From: Micromonospora sp. WMMD961
GTDB taxonomy: Bacteria > Actinomycetota > Actinomycetes > Mycobacteriales > Micromonosporaceae
Assembly: GCF_029626145.1 (NCBI RefSeq)
Contig: NZ_JARUBJ010000002.1
Coordinates: 6,768,501 to 6,832,500 of the forward strand
Direction of reading: 5' to 3'
Length of the DNA: 64,000 nucleotides
How positions within the stretch are numbered: position 1 is the stretch's first letter; each line of letters opens with the position of its first letter. A program made the position numbers and the translations under genes. Shown here piece by piece: positions 1 to 8,283 of the stretch. The notes under the pieces are model-generated. The model worked only from the letters and a program-made list of their open reading frames with translations. It made no database searches and was not told the origin of the DNA.

Positions 1-405
1 TTCCTGCATCCGGGTGTGCAGGTCGACGATGAACTCCCAGCGGTTGAGGAAGACGTCGTCGCCGAAGTTGACGGTGCCCATCGTGCAGGAGGCCATGTCC
101 GGCCGGGCGTCGAGGACGGCAAGCCGGGCGGCCTCCGGGTCGGTCACCGCACCGCCGGAGGAGAGCTGCACGATCAGGTCGGTGCTGTCCCGCAGCGCCG
201 CCACCGTGTCGGCCAGGCGCACCGGGTCGAGGGTCGGCCGCGCCTCGTGGTCACGGATGTGGACATGGATCACGGCGGCCCCGAGCGCCTCGCACTCCTT
301 GGCGGTGAGCAGCAGCTCGTCGAGGGTCACCGGCAGCGCCGGCACCTCCGCCTTGGCCGACTCAGCGCCGGTCGGGGCCACCGTGATCAACGTCCCTGTC
401 GTCAT
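1..405 (-). CDS. BKACE family enzyme (DUF849), N-terminal part
   Basis: The gene runs off the left edge; 135 codons are present. The protein starts MTTGTLITVAPTGAESAK and contains AVIHVHIRD (about residues 43-51), an acidic/His metal-site region typical of beta-keto acid cleavage enzymes, which condense a beta-keto acid with acetyl-CoA to give acetoacetate and a CoA ester. A later segment, VQLSSGGAVTD, also fits the TIM-barrel family. A -10-like TAGGAT lies 7 nt before the ATG, so the message is probably leaderless. The substrate cannot be inferred from this part, and the C-terminal half is missing. Confidence 0.8.
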   Translation of the reverse strand, partial: MTTGTLITVAPTGAESAKAEVPALPVTLDELLLTAKECEALGAAVIHVHIRDHEARPTLDPVRLADTVAALRDSTDLIVQLSSGGAVTDPEAARLAVLDARPDMASCTMGTVNFGDDVFLNRWEFIVDLHTRMQE

Positions 406-428
406 GCCGGCGATCCTAGACGCCACGG

Positions 429-1541
429 TCAGGACGGGTCGATCGCCGCCGCCGTCTCGCCGATCAGCAGTGCCGCGTCGTCCGGGACGTTCCGCTTGAC
501 CACCGCGAGCGCCACCTGACCCAGCTCGTGGTGCAGCACGGCGGTGCCGACGAAGCCGACCGCCCGGCCGTCGAGCAGCACCGGCGTACCGGCCGTCGGC
601 GGCTGGTCGGTGGTCACCCCGTCCAAATGCAGAAGTACGAGACGACGCGGCGGGCGGCCCATGTTGTGCACCCGGGCCACCGTCTCCTGCCCCCGGTAGC
701 AACCCTTGTCCAGGTGCACGGCGGGGCCGATCAGGTCCACCTCGGCCGGGATGGTCCGGTGGTCCGTGTCCACCCCGACCCGAGGCTGGCGCGCCGCCAC
801 CCGGATCGCCTCGTACGCCCAGAGCCCCGCGACCGGCACCCCGGCACCGCGCAACTCCGCCACCACCTGGTCCATCGCCGAGCGGGGCACCAGCAGGTCC
901 ACCCCGAGTGGCCCGCGTCGGGCCCAGCCACCGATCGGCAGCGGCCGTACGTCGTACCGAACACTCGCTCGGGGTGGCACGGCACCGTGGGCGAACTTCG
1001 GACCCGGCACCGCGACCAGGTCCGGCGCGGCGAGCCCGGTCACGCCGAGCGTGCCCAGCGCCTCCGTCGCCGCCGGCCCGACCAGCGACAACAACGCCCG
1101 CTCGGCAGTCGCGTCGCGCGGCTCGACCTTGCTGAAGAACCGCATCTTCTCCAGGTAGGTCAGCAGACCCTCGGTCGCACCCGGCTCGGTGTCCAGCCAG
1201 GCGGTCTCGCCGTCCTCGGCGACCATGGCGTGCTGCTCGATGTGGCCGTGCGGGGACAACACCAGCAATTCGGTCCCCTCACCGGCGGTCAGCGCCGTCA
1301 GGTGTTGCGAGGTCACGGTGTGCAGCCAGCTGGCCCGATCTTCACCGGGCACCGCGATGACCCCCCGGTGCGACCGGTCGACCAGGCCGACCTCGGTGTC
1401 GAGGGTGCGCTGCTCACGCAGCGGGTCGCCGTAGTGGGCGGCCACCCCTCGGACGCCGGCCGCGACATGCGCCGCATCCGGTTGGTCGCGGCTGGCCTCG
1501 TCGATGCTCTCGACGGCCACCGCACCCGCGATGTCGATCAT
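429..1541 (-). CDS. ygfZ: Folate-binding protein YgfZ (iron-sulfur cluster assembly)
   Basis: A 370-aa GcvT-like folate-binding protein. The family signature K-G-C-Y-x-G-Q-E is present as KGCYRGQE at residues 279-286; its Cys is the functional residue in the family, which assists assembly or repair of iron-sulfur proteins through tetrahydrofolate. An upstream-extended frame exists, but the ATG at 1541 overlaps the TGA of the Fur gene by 4 nt (ATGA), so translational coupling decides the start. Co-transcription with a metal-responsive regulator fits an iron-sulfur role. Confidence 0.9.
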   Translation of the reverse strand: MIDIAGAVAVESIDEASRDQPDAAHVAAGVRGVAAHYGDPLREQRTLDTEVGLVDRSHRGVIAVPGEDRASWLHTVTSQHLTALTAGEGTELLVLSPHGHIEQHAMVAEDGETAWLDTEPGATEGLLTYLEKMRFFSKVEPRDATAERALLSLVGPAATEALGTLGVTGLAAPDLVAVPGPKFAHGAVPPRASVRYDVRPLPIGGWARRGPLGVDLLVPRSAMDQVVAELRGAGVPVAGLWAYEAIRVAARQPRVGVDTDHRTIPAEVDLIGPAVHLDKGCYRGQETVARVHNMGRPPRRLVLLHLDGVTTDQPPTAGTPVLLDGRAVGFVGTAVLHHELGQVALAVVKRNVPDDAALLIGETAAAIDPS

Positions 1542-1966
1542 TTGTCGTCCCCGTTCTCGCAGCGTACGCACACGCCGAAAAGTGACACGTGCCCGATATC
1601 CACCCGGAACCCCCGCTGCGTGGCCAACTGGTCGGCGAGCGGACGCAGCATCTCCGGATCGATCTCGTCGATCGCTCCACACTCCCGACAGACCAGGTGG
1701 ACGTGCTGGTGCTCACCCGCCGCGTGATACGTCGGCGAGCCGTGCGACAGGTGCGTGTGGGTGACCAGGCCGAGCCGTTCCAGCAGCTCAAGCGTGCGAT
1801 AGATGGTGGTGATGTTGACGCCGGCGGCGACCTCCCGGACGGCCGTGTGCACCTGCTCCGGGCTGGCGTGCCCCAGATCGAGCACCGCCTGCAGGACGAG
1901 CTGCCGTTGGGGCGTCAGCCGCAGCCCACGGGCCCGCAGCATTTCCGCGAGGGAGGATTCGGACAC
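1538..1966 (-). CDS. Fur family metal-responsive repressor
   Basis: A 142-aa Fur-type regulator. An N-terminal winged helix (about residues 1-80, with LTPQRQLVLQAV and NITTIYRTLELLE) is followed by a metal-binding dimerisation domain: His81/86/88/90, CREC (Cys93, Cys96) and CVRC (Cys133, Cys136), the structural zinc pairs. Which metal it senses (Fe, Zn or peroxide via Fe/Mn) cannot be told from this. GTG 1966 is preferred over TTG 1987 because a TATGAT -10 (1973-1978) ends 6 nt before it, giving a leaderless mRNA. It is first in an operon with ygfZ and divergent from the pabC-like gene. Confidence 0.88.
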   Translation of the reverse strand: MSESSLAEMLRARGLRLTPQRQLVLQAVLDLGHASPEQVHTAVREVAAGVNITTIYRTLELLERLGLVTHTHLSHGSPTYHAAGEHQHVHLVCRECGAIDEIDPEMLRPLADQLATQRGFRVDIGHVSLFGVCVRCENGDDK

Positions 1967-2034
1967 GGTCCGATCATAGTTCGGCAATCGCTGCGACCCC
2001 TGCGAGCGACCGGTCGCCGCTACGCTCGGCGGTC

Positions 2035-2913
2035 ATGGTGACGTCGTCGGCCGGCAATGCCCCGGCTTCTCCGAGCGCGCGGATCGCCGTGCTCGGGCGG
2101 GGCCTCATCGCGGCCGAAGAGCCCGTGCTCCGCGGCGACGACCTGGGCGTCCTGCGCGGCGACGGGCTCTTCGAGTCCATGCATCTGCGCGAGGGCCGGG
2201 CGTGGCTGCGCGACGAGCACCTGGCCCGAATGGTCACGGCGGCGGCGGCCGTCGACCTGGACCTGCCCGCCACCGACGCGCTTGTCGACCTGCTCGACAC
2301 GGTACGCGCGGGCTGGCCCGTCCAGGTGGAGGGTGCGCTGCGGCTGGTCTGCACCCGAGGTTCCGAGGCCGGCGGCCCGCCGACCGTCTACGCCACCCTG
2401 ACCCAGGTGCCGGCGTCGTCGCGGGCGGCCCGCCGCACCGGGATCACCGTGGCGACCCTTCCGCTGGGGGTGCCCGCCGACGCGCGGACCGGGCTCGACT
2501 GGTTGCCGGCCGGCATCAAGTCCACCTCGTACGCGGTCAACAGCGCCGCCCGCCGCTGGGCACAACGGGCCGGGGTGGACGACGTGCTGTGGGTCTCCTC
2601 GGACGGGTACGCCCTGGAGGGGCCGATCGCGAACGTGGTGTGGCTCACCGGAGACACGCTGTGCACGGTGCCGGCCGCCACCACCGGCATCCTGCCCGGC
2701 ACGACCGTGGCCTGGCTGCTCGCCCATGCCCAGGAGCTGGGTCTGAGCGCCGCCGAACGGATGGTCACGCCGGCCGAACTGCACGACGCCGACGGGGTCT
2801 GGTTCAGCTCCTCGGTACGCGGGCTCGTCGAGGTCCGGATGCTGGACGGGGTGCGCCGGGACAACTGCCCGCGCACTCCCGCCCTGCAAACCCTGCTGGG
2901 TTTCCCCGTCTAG
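2035..2913 (+). CDS. pabC: Aminodeoxychorismate lyase-like PLP enzyme (class IV aminotransferase)
   Basis: A 292-aa fold-type IV PLP enzyme. The Schiff-base lysine is Lys162 in AGIKSTSYAVN; the EGPIANVVW stretch near residue 197 and the GDGLFES motif near 43-48 are characteristic. It most likely cleaves 4-amino-4-deoxychorismate to p-aminobenzoate and pyruvate for folate synthesis, which would suit the folate-binding ygfZ next door; D-amino acid or branched-chain transaminase activity cannot be excluded by sequence. A -10-like TACGCT ends 8 nt before the ATG (leaderless). It is convergent with the nitrobindin gene, their stops adjoining. Confidence 0.82.
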   Translation: MVTSSAGNAPASPSARIAVLGRGLIAAEEPVLRGDDLGVLRGDGLFESMHLREGRAWLRDEHLARMVTAAAAVDLDLPATDALVDLLDTVRAGWPVQVEGALRLVCTRGSEAGGPPTVYATLTQVPASSRAARRTGITVATLPLGVPADARTGLDWLPAGIKSTSYAVNSAARRWAQRAGVDDVLWVSSDGYALEGPIANVVWLTGDTLCTVPAATTGILPGTTVAWLLAHAQELGLSAAERMVTPAELHDADGVWFSSSVRGLVEVRMLDGVRRDNCPRTPALQTLLGFPV

Positions 2914-3501
2914 TCAGCCGCCGACCCGGACGAGCCGGGCGGACAGGTGCGGGCTGAGCCCGTGCCCCATGGCGGCCATCTCCTGCGCGTAGAGCAACGC
3001 ACCCTCGACGATGCCGAAGAGCCGGTGCCCGCCGGTGACCTCCTTGGCGGTCGGCGTCCGGACCACCGCGTCGGTGGCGAACTCGACCTGGGTGCCGGTG
3101 CGCTTGCCCAGGTGCAGCTCCATCACCCCGGTCGGAGTGGTCAGCACCGCCTCCAGCTCGTCGGTCGCCCGACCATCCACCAGCACCGGCCGCCACCAGC
3201 CGACCTCACGGCCCGCCGGGCGGACCGGCTTGCTCTGCTCGTCCAGGATCCAGGCACGGGACTCGTAGTGCAGGAACGGCCGGCCGTCGTGGCTGATCCG
3301 GATCTCCTGGGCGTAGTCGAAGTCCTCGATGGTGGGGAAACCGCCCTTGCCCCGGCCACGCCACAGCCCGATGTAGGGCAGCAGGCCGTCCAGCGCGGGG
3401 TGCAGCTTCGGCCCCACCCGCAGGTCGTGGCTCTCCTCGAACGGGTACTCCTCGACCGGCGGCGCGTTCAGCCACGGCGGCTGCAGCGGATTCTCGCTCA
3501 C
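2914..3501 (-). CDS. Nitrobindin-like heme-binding beta-barrel (FABP/THAP4-like family)
   Basis: A 195-aa protein of the ten-stranded nitrobindin family. The N-terminal G-x-W-x-G-x-G-x-G-x-x-P motif is at residues 45-56 (GLWRGRGKGGFP), and two histidines near the C-terminus (180 and 185, in GHGLSPHLSARL) include the probable heme ligand. Family members bind ferric heme and isomerise peroxynitrite to nitrate. The GTG start has GGAG 11 nt upstream, and both lie inside a 59-bp tandem repeat. The pairing with the pabC-like gene resembles M. tuberculosis Rv0812/Rv0813c. Confidence 0.85.
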   Translation of the reverse strand: MSENPLQPPWLNAPPVEEYPFEESHDLRVGPKLHPALDGLLPYIGLWRGRGKGGFPTIEDFDYAQEIRISHDGRPFLHYESRAWILDEQSKPVRPAGREVGWWRPVLVDGRATDELEAVLTTPTGVMELHLGKRTGTQVEFATDAVVRTPTAKEVTGGHRLFGIVEGALLYAQEMAAMGHGLSPHLSARLVRVGG

Positions 3502-3613
3502 CGAGCCATCTCCGTTCGCGACTGCGGGGCTCGCAGACCGGGCTCACTCCTCGCGCTCACCGAGCCATCTCCGTTCGCGACTGCGGGGCTCGCAGACCCG
3601 GCTCACTCCTCGC
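3496..3613. repeat. Two tandem 59-bp repeats over the start of the nitrobindin gene
   Basis: Copy 1 spans 3496-3554 and copy 2 spans 3555-3613, nearly identical, followed by the first bases of a third copy. Each unit read on the minus strand ends with a GGAG Shine-Dalgarno, a spacer and GTGAGC, so copy 1 supplies the real ribosome site and start of the nitrobindin gene and copy 2 a decoy 59 nt upstream. Each unit also contains two GCTCAC/GTGAGC-type words. It looks like a local slippage duplication or a dispersed genus repeat. Confidence 0.85.
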
Positions 3614-3615
3614 GC

Positions 3616-3720
3616 TCACCAGCGTCCTCTCGAAATGCGTACGGCAAGGTAGACCAGGCCACCGGCGAGCCCGCCCAGGCCAGCGACCAACAGGCTGACA
3701 AACCCGATCTCGGTAACCAT
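3616..3720 (-). CDS. Small single-pass membrane protein, 34 aa
   Basis: The short frame starts MVTEIGFVSLLVAGLGG and ends VRISRGRW: an N-terminal polar stub, one hydrophobic glycine-rich helix of about 22 residues and a basic tail, which predicts an N-out/C-in membrane peptide. A TAGGAT -10 (3728-3733, minus strand) ends 7 nt before ATG 3720, supporting a leaderless start and favouring it over the in-frame ATG at 3729. This -10 overlaps the oppositely directed TATGCT -10 of the DsrE gene. No function is recognised. Confidence 0.5.
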   Translation of the reverse strand: MVTEIGFVSLLVAGLGGLAGGLVYLAVRISRGRW

Positions 3721-3744
3721 CCCGACCATCCTATGCTGGGCCAC

Positions 3745-4107
3745 ATGGCCCGCACTCTCGTCGTCAAGGCCACCGCGGGGGCGGACGCCCCGGAGCGGTG
3801 CGCGCAGGCATTCACGGTCGCCGCGACGGCTGTCGCGGCCGGGGTGGACGTGTCGCTCTGGCTGACCGGCGAATCGACCTGGTTCGCGGTACCCGGCCGC
3901 GCCCAACAGTTCGAGCTGCCGCACTCCGCGCCTCTGGCCGAGCTGTTGCACGTCATCCTGACCAGTGGCCGGGTGACCGCCTGCACCCAGTGCGCGGCCC
4001 GACGGGAGATCGGCCCGGACGATGTGCTCCCCGGGGTCCGGATCGCAGGCGCCGCAGTCTTCGTCGAGGAGGCGTTGGCCGAGGGCGCGCAGGCGCTGGT
4101 CTACTGA
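3745..4107 (+). CDS. DsrE-like family protein
   Basis: A 120-aa single-domain alpha/beta protein of DsrE/YchN type: MARTLVVKATAG start, a central SLWLTGESTWF strand-loop and a late AAVFVEEALAEGAQALVY segment. It has Cys80 and Cys83 in ACTQCAARR, at the position where sulfur-relay members carry their reactive Cys. The family includes sulfur-transfer and small-molecule-binding proteins; the exact role is unknown. ATG 3745 is preferred over ATG 3733 because TATGCT (3732-3737) is a -10 box ending 7 nt upstream. Confidence 0.72.
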   Translation: MARTLVVKATAGADAPERCAQAFTVAATAVAAGVDVSLWLTGESTWFAVPGRAQQFELPHSAPLAELLHVILTSGRVTACTQCAARREIGPDDVLPGVRIAGAAVFVEEALAEGAQALVY

Positions 4108-4167
4108 GCACCGAGGAGGAGTGCCGATACCGGCCCGACATCTCGGGCGGCTGCCTACGATTCGGAT

Positions 4168-4548
4168 GTGACCGAGGCGGCGGAGAGGTTCTTCGAATCA
4201 CTGCCGGCGCGCGCCCCTGACCTCCTCGTCGGCCTGACCGACGGGACCCTCCAGATCGACCTCGGCACCGACCACCGGACCGAGCACTGGATGGTGCGGA
4301 TGCGGCCCGGGTCAGTGCAGGTCAGTCGCGAACGCGGCCCGGCCGACGCCATCTGGTACAGCAGCGAAGCCCTCTTCGACCGGCTGATCACCGGCGAGGC
4401 CCAGAGTGTCGCGGCCGTGCTGCGCAACGAGAGCACGTTCAGCGGGAACGTGGTGCTCTTCCTCGCCTTCCGCCGGTTCTTCCCGAACCCGCCCGGCACC
4501 CGCGACCCGCGCGAGGTAGCACGCAGAACAGCCGGGCGTCCGGTGTGA
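4168..4548 (+). CDS. SCP2 sterol-carrier-like domain protein
   Basis: A 126-aa protein covering a single SCP2-like fold: acidic N-terminal helix, TLQIDLGTD strand, then RPGSVQVSRERGPADAIWYSSEALFDRLITGE, which is the usual order of SCP2 strands and helix. Such domains bind lipids or acyl-CoA; no substrate is evident. The GTG start has TACGAT 6 nt upstream and no Shine-Dalgarno (leaderless). Its TGA overlaps the GTG of the downstream glycosidase by 4 nt, so the two are translationally coupled. Confidence 0.72.
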   Translation: MTEAAERFFESLPARAPDLLVGLTDGTLQIDLGTDHRTEHWMVRMRPGSVQVSRERGPADAIWYSSEALFDRLITGEAQSVAAVLRNESTFSGNVVLFLAFRRFFPNPPGTRDPREVARRTAGRPV

Positions 4549-6599
4549 AGGACCTCGTCAGCATCCTGGACGGCAACACCTTCCTGGTCAGTGACCGCCA
4601 GGGAGACATCGAGCCGTCCTTCGACTTCCCCACCGGGTTGTTCTCCTTCGACACGCGGTTCCTGTCCAGGTGGGTGCTCACCCTCGACGGCCAGCGGCTG
4701 CACGCCCTCTCCATGGACGACGCCGAGTCGTACCGCACCAAGTTCTTCCTCGCCCCCGGTGAGCCCACGCACTACCTGGACGCGAAGGCGTCGGTGATCC
4801 GCAGTCGGGAGATCGTGGGCAGCTTCGAGGAGGAGCTGACAGTGCTGAACCACACCGGTGCGGAGGTCGAGTTCACCGTCCGGATCGACGTCGAGGCCGA
4901 CTTCGCCGACCTGTTCGAGATCAAGCACTCCCGCCAGAAGCGGGGTACGACCACTGTCACCGTCTCCGGCAACGAACTGCGGCTCAGCTACCGGCGGGAG
5001 GCGTTCCACCGGGAGACGACGGTCACGACCACCGCGCCGGCGCAGGTCGACGCCGACGGTCTGACCTTCCGCATCCGGATCGCCCGCAACGGCAAGTGGA
5101 CCACCCGGCTGCACGTGTCCAGCGTCGTCTACGGGGCGCGCGGTCAGGACATCCGGGCAACCCTGCCGTACGGGGGCAGCCGCAGCGCGGACGCGATCCG
5201 GGCCGAGCAGCAGGAGCTGATCGACCGGGCACCGAAGCTCGGCTGCGACTGCGAGCCGCTGGCCGGGGCGTACCGGCGCAGCCTCAACGACCTGGCCGCA
5301 CTGCGCTACGAGTCGATCGCGCTGGGCGTGCGGCTGATCGCCGCCGGGCTGCCCTGGTTCATGACCCTGTTCGGCCGGGACAGCATCATCACGTCGTTGC
5401 AGGTGCTGCCGTTCCTGCCGGAGTTGGTCCCGCCGACCCTCCTGATGCTGGCCGGCTTGCAGGGGCACCGGGTGGACGACTTCCGGGACGAGGAGCCCGG
5501 CAAGATCCTGCACGAGCTGCGGTACGGGGAGACCGCCGGCTTCGAGGAGCAGCCGCACTCGCCGTACTACGGGTCGGCCGACTCGACACCACTGTTCGTC
5601 ATCCTGGTCGACGAGTACGAGCGGTGGACGGGCGACGCCGCGCTGGTCCGTCGGCTGGAGCCGCAGGTCCGCGCGGCGCTGGAATGGATCGACACGTACG
5701 GCGACCTGCTCGGCACCGGTTACCTCTGGTATCAGACCCGCAACCCGGAGACCGGTCTGCAGAACCAGTGCTGGAAGGACTCCTGGGACGCCATCTCGTA
5801 CGCCGACGGTCAGATGCCCGGCTTTCCCCGGGCAACGTGCGAGTTGCAGGGGTACGCGTACGACGCGAAGATCCGGGCCGCCCGGCTGGCCCGGACCTGT
5901 TGGAACGACCGGGCGTACGCCGACCGGCTGGAGCGGGAGGCCGCCGACCTCAAGCGGCGGTTCGACCGCGACTTCTGGATCGCCGACCGCGGGTACTACG
6001 CGCTGGCGCTGGACGCCGACGGCCGGCAGGTGGACGCGCTGACCTCGAACATCGGGCACCTGCTGTGGAGCGGCATCGTGGACGAGTCCCGTGCCGGCAA
6101 GGTGGTCGAGCATCTGCTCGGGCCGCGCCTGTTCTCCGGCTGGGGGGTGCGGACGCTCGCCGAGGACCAGGGGCGGTACAACCCGATCGGGTACCACGTG
6201 GGCACCGTCTGGCCGTTCGACAACTCGATCATCGCCTGGGGTCTGTGGCGGTACGGCTTCCGCGAGGAGGCCGGCCTGATCTGCGACACGATGCTGGCGG
6301 CGTCGCGGTACTTCGAGGGGCGGCTGCCGGAGGCGTTCGCCGGCTACACCCGCGACCTCACCGACTACCCGGTGGAGTACCCGACCGCGTGCAGTCCACA
6401 GGCCTGGTCGACCGGCACCCCGCTGCTGCTGCTCCGGGTGATGCTGGGGTTGGAACCGCAGGGCGAGCACCTGATCATCGACCCGGCCGTGCCTCCGGGG
6501 ATGGGCCGTGTCGAGCTGCTGGACATCCCCGGCCGCTGGGGAAAGGTGGACGCGTTGGGCCGCAGCCGTGGTTCGACGGATCAGCCGGACGGCAACTGA
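4545..6599 (+). CDS. Glycogen-debranching-type enzyme (amylo-alpha-1,6-glucosidase family)
   Basis: A 684-aa two-domain protein. The N-terminal beta-sandwich (about 1-200, with GLFSFDTRFLSRW) is the glycogen-debranching N-terminal bis-type domain; the C-terminal (alpha/alpha)6 glucosidase domain (about 250-660) has WFMTLFGRDS near 265-274, WKDSWDAI near 409-416 and HVGTVWPFDNS near 546-556. It has no signal peptide, so it is cytosolic, probably acting on alpha-glucan or a glucosyl-containing metabolite. The GTG start overlaps the SCP2 stop (GTGA). Relatives are often annotated only as amylo-alpha-1,6-glucosidase, and the exact bond specificity is unproven. Confidence 0.82.
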   Translation: MKDLVSILDGNTFLVSDRQGDIEPSFDFPTGLFSFDTRFLSRWVLTLDGQRLHALSMDDAESYRTKFFLAPGEPTHYLDAKASVIRSREIVGSFEEELTVLNHTGAEVEFTVRIDVEADFADLFEIKHSRQKRGTTTVTVSGNELRLSYRREAFHRETTVTTTAPAQVDADGLTFRIRIARNGKWTTRLHVSSVVYGARGQDIRATLPYGGSRSADAIRAEQQELIDRAPKLGCDCEPLAGAYRRSLNDLAALRYESIALGVRLIAAGLPWFMTLFGRDSIITSLQVLPFLPELVPPTLLMLAGLQGHRVDDFRDEEPGKILHELRYGETAGFEEQPHSPYYGSADSTPLFVILVDEYERWTGDAALVRRLEPQVRAALEWIDTYGDLLGTGYLWYQTRNPETGLQNQCWKDSWDAISYADGQMPGFPRATCELQGYAYDAKIRAARLARTCWNDRAYADRLEREAADLKRRFDRDFWIADRGYYALALDADGRQVDALTSNIGHLLWSGIVDESRAGKVVEHLLGPRLFSGWGVRTLAEDQGRYNPIGYHVGTVWPFDNSIIAWGLWRYGFREEAGLICDTMLAASRYFEGRLPEAFAGYTRDLTDYPVEYPTACSPQAWSTGTPLLLLRVMLGLEPQGEHLIIDPAVPPGMGRVELLDIPGRWGKVDALGRSRGSTDQPDGN

Positions 6600-6618
6600 T
6601 CGGGGCCGGCCGCTCGGC

Positions 6619-7482
6619 TCATCCCGGGCAGCCGACGGTGGCGGACACCCGGGTGGCGTCCGGGCCGAGATCGGCGAACACCGTGACCGGGCCGGTGCGG
6701 TACGCGTACACCGGGGGTTTGTCCAGCAGCGGGGCGTCTCCGGCCAGCGCGGCGAGCGCGGCCGTGGAAGCGGCCGGGCCGGGACCACCCGCGGAGCGCA
6801 CGGTGCGGGCCAGCCCGCCGCCCGGGCAGGGTGCGGTGACCAGTTCGGGCGTCGCGTCGCTCGGCCGGCCGAGCGCCCCCAGCGCCACGGTCAGGGCGGT
6901 GGCCTCCGGACCGGTCGCGGCGGCGGTGGCCGGCGTGTAGCCCGAGCCGATGGGCCGGCAACCGGTGTCGACGACCAGGCGGACCTGCCCGTCCACTGTC
7001 GGCCGCCCCTCGACGGCCACGAACTCTCCGGCGTCGGCGTTCAGCTCCGGGCCGTTCAGCCCGGACCCGACCCAGGCCCGCCAGCTCGCCGGCAGCCGCT
7101 CGGCGATCCCGGCCAGCACGGCCCGCTCGGTGCCGGTGGGCGCGAGCACGCCCACGTCCCGGCGCAGCCTCGCCCCGTCGGCGAACGGGGTGACCCGGCA
7201 GCCCTCCGCGACCCTCGGCGGGCTCAACTCCAGCATGCCGGCCGCCCCCGCCGCACGGACCAGCTCGCCGACCGCCCGGTCGACCACCGGGCCAGCCTGA
7301 TCGAGGGAGCGCTGTTCGCGCACGGTCGGCGGATCGTCGCGGACCGACGTCCAGGTGAGTACGGCCAGCAACACGGCCCAGGCCGCCGTCGCGGCCAGCA
7401 ACCGCCGCCGCCACGGCCGGGCCGGCGTTGGCGCGGCCGGACCAGCCGAAGGGGCCCAACCCGTCTGGACAGCACCGCTCAC
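6619..7482 (-). CDS. Membrane-anchored hypothetical protein
   Basis: A 287-aa protein with a Pro/Ala-rich cytosolic N-terminus, a basic RRR patch and one transmembrane helix at about 28-46, followed by an extracytoplasmic domain of some 240 residues. Four cysteines in that domain (in EGCRVT, DTGCRPI, TAPCPGG and the terminal VGCPG) could form two disulfides. The GTG start is used because the nearby ATG frame terminates at once. It is convergent with the glucosidase gene. I do not recognise the family. Confidence 0.65.
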   Translation of the reverse strand: MSGAVQTGWAPSAGPAAPTPARPWRRRLLAATAAWAVLLAVLTWTSVRDDPPTVREQRSLDQAGPVVDRAVGELVRAAGAAGMLELSPPRVAEGCRVTPFADGARLRRDVGVLAPTGTERAVLAGIAERLPASWRAWVGSGLNGPELNADAGEFVAVEGRPTVDGQVRLVVDTGCRPIGSGYTPATAAATGPEATALTVALGALGRPSDATPELVTAPCPGGGLARTVRSAGGPGPAASTAALAALAGDAPLLDKPPVYAYRTGPVTVFADLGPDATRVSATVGCPG

Positions 7483-7559
7483 CCGGCCATGGTGTCACGC
7501 CCCCGCCGCCGAACCGGCAGCGGAGGCGTCGGCCCGGAATCCGGCGACGGGCTGCGGGG

Positions 7560-7829
7560 TCAGGTGGGCTGCGGTGGCTCCTGTGGCACCGTCGGCGGGG
7601 TGACCAGCCGAACGGTCGACGTCGGGCCACCAGGCGACCGGAACAGCATCGTCCGCAACTCGGCCAGGTCCGGGCAGCTGACCACCTGGCCGATCCCGTC
7701 GAGTTGCCGGAGCACCCGCTCGACCACGGCAGCATCCGCGCTCACGCAGAGCACCAGCGGAACCTTGTCACCGGACGCGCCGCCGTCACCCGCACCAACC
7801 TTGGTATCCACCTCTAGATAGTGACGCAT
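7560..7829 (-). CDS. Hypothetical protein, 89 aa
   Basis: An 89-aa protein with a hydrophobic KVPLVLCVSADAAVVERVLRQLDGIGQVV core that resembles the first beta-alpha-beta of a receiver- or ACT-like fold, then LAELRTMLFRSPGG and a Pro/Thr-rich tail. Codon bias is typical of the region. The start could be ATG 7829 or a GTG seven codons inside; no clear Shine-Dalgarno separates them. It lies 77 nt upstream of the membrane-anchored hypothetical on the same strand and may share its transcript. Function unknown. Confidence 0.5.
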   Translation of the reverse strand: MRHYLEVDTKVGAGDGGASGDKVPLVLCVSADAAVVERVLRQLDGIGQVVSCPDLAELRTMLFRSPGGPTSTVRLVTPPTVPQEPPQPT

Positions 7830-7905
7830 ACCGATTGATTCCGTTGGTCCGCCCGAGCCCGGAGTTGCGCTGGTACCACTTCGGGTTACCGGCGTGTGGA
7901 AGGAC

Positions 7906-7945
7906 GACCGGGGCCGGCCACCCGTGTGGGTGACCGGCCCCGGTC
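7906..7945 (-). terminator. Strong GC hairpin after the sulfurtransferase operon
   Basis: A perfect 12-bp stem (7906-7917 pairing with 7934-7945) has a 16-nt loop that itself contains a CACCC/GGGTG mini-stem. It starts 15 nt after the stop of the SseC-like gene. There is no U-tract, as is common for actinobacterial terminators. Confidence 0.65.
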
Positions 7946-7960
7946 GATCAGAGCAGTGGG

Positions 7961-8281
7961 TCAGGCGACGGTGACGGCAACCTCGTTGACGCCCCGGCCG
8001 GCGGTGACGGCGGTGTCGCCGTTGCCCTGCCGGGACAGCGCCCGCAGCGTCCAGGCGCCCGGCGCGGCGAAGAACCGGAACTGGCCGGCGGTCGAGGTCA
8101 CCACCTCGGCGGTGAACTCACCGGTCGAGTCGAGCAGCCGGACGTACGCGCCGGGCACCGGCTCGTCCTCGGCGGAGCGGACGATCCCGGTGATGACGGT
8201 TTCCTTCTCCAGGTCCAGGCTGGCCGGCAGCGGCGCGGCCTGGTCGGGTGCGGCGCACCCCGCGGCGGTGGGGAGTGTCAT
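7961..8281 (-). CDS. SseC-like protein (DUF1416)
   Basis: A 106-aa protein: a short N-terminal region with a Cys (AAGCAAPDQ), then a carboxypeptidase-regulatory-like beta-sandwich (VITGIVRSAEDEPVPGAYVRLLDSTGEF, then GQFRFFAAPGAWTLRALSR). DUF1416 proteins sit directly after CysA-type sulfurtransferases in mycobacteria (sseC) and are presumed partners in sulfur transfer; the biochemical role is unproven. Its ATG (8281) lies 2 nt after the sulfurtransferase stop, so the two form one operon. Confidence 0.83.
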   Translation of the reverse strand: MTLPTAAGCAAPDQAAPLPASLDLEKETVITGIVRSAEDEPVPGAYVRLLDSTGEFTAEVVTSTAGQFRFFAAPGAWTLRALSRQGNGDTAVTAGRGVNEVAVTVA

Positions 8282-8283
8282 GA

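Noticed and set aside
4155..6788. 877-codon minus-strand frame
   Set aside because: It is antisense to the SCP2 and glucosidase genes, has no recognisable domain, and has Arg/Pro/Val-rich shadow composition.
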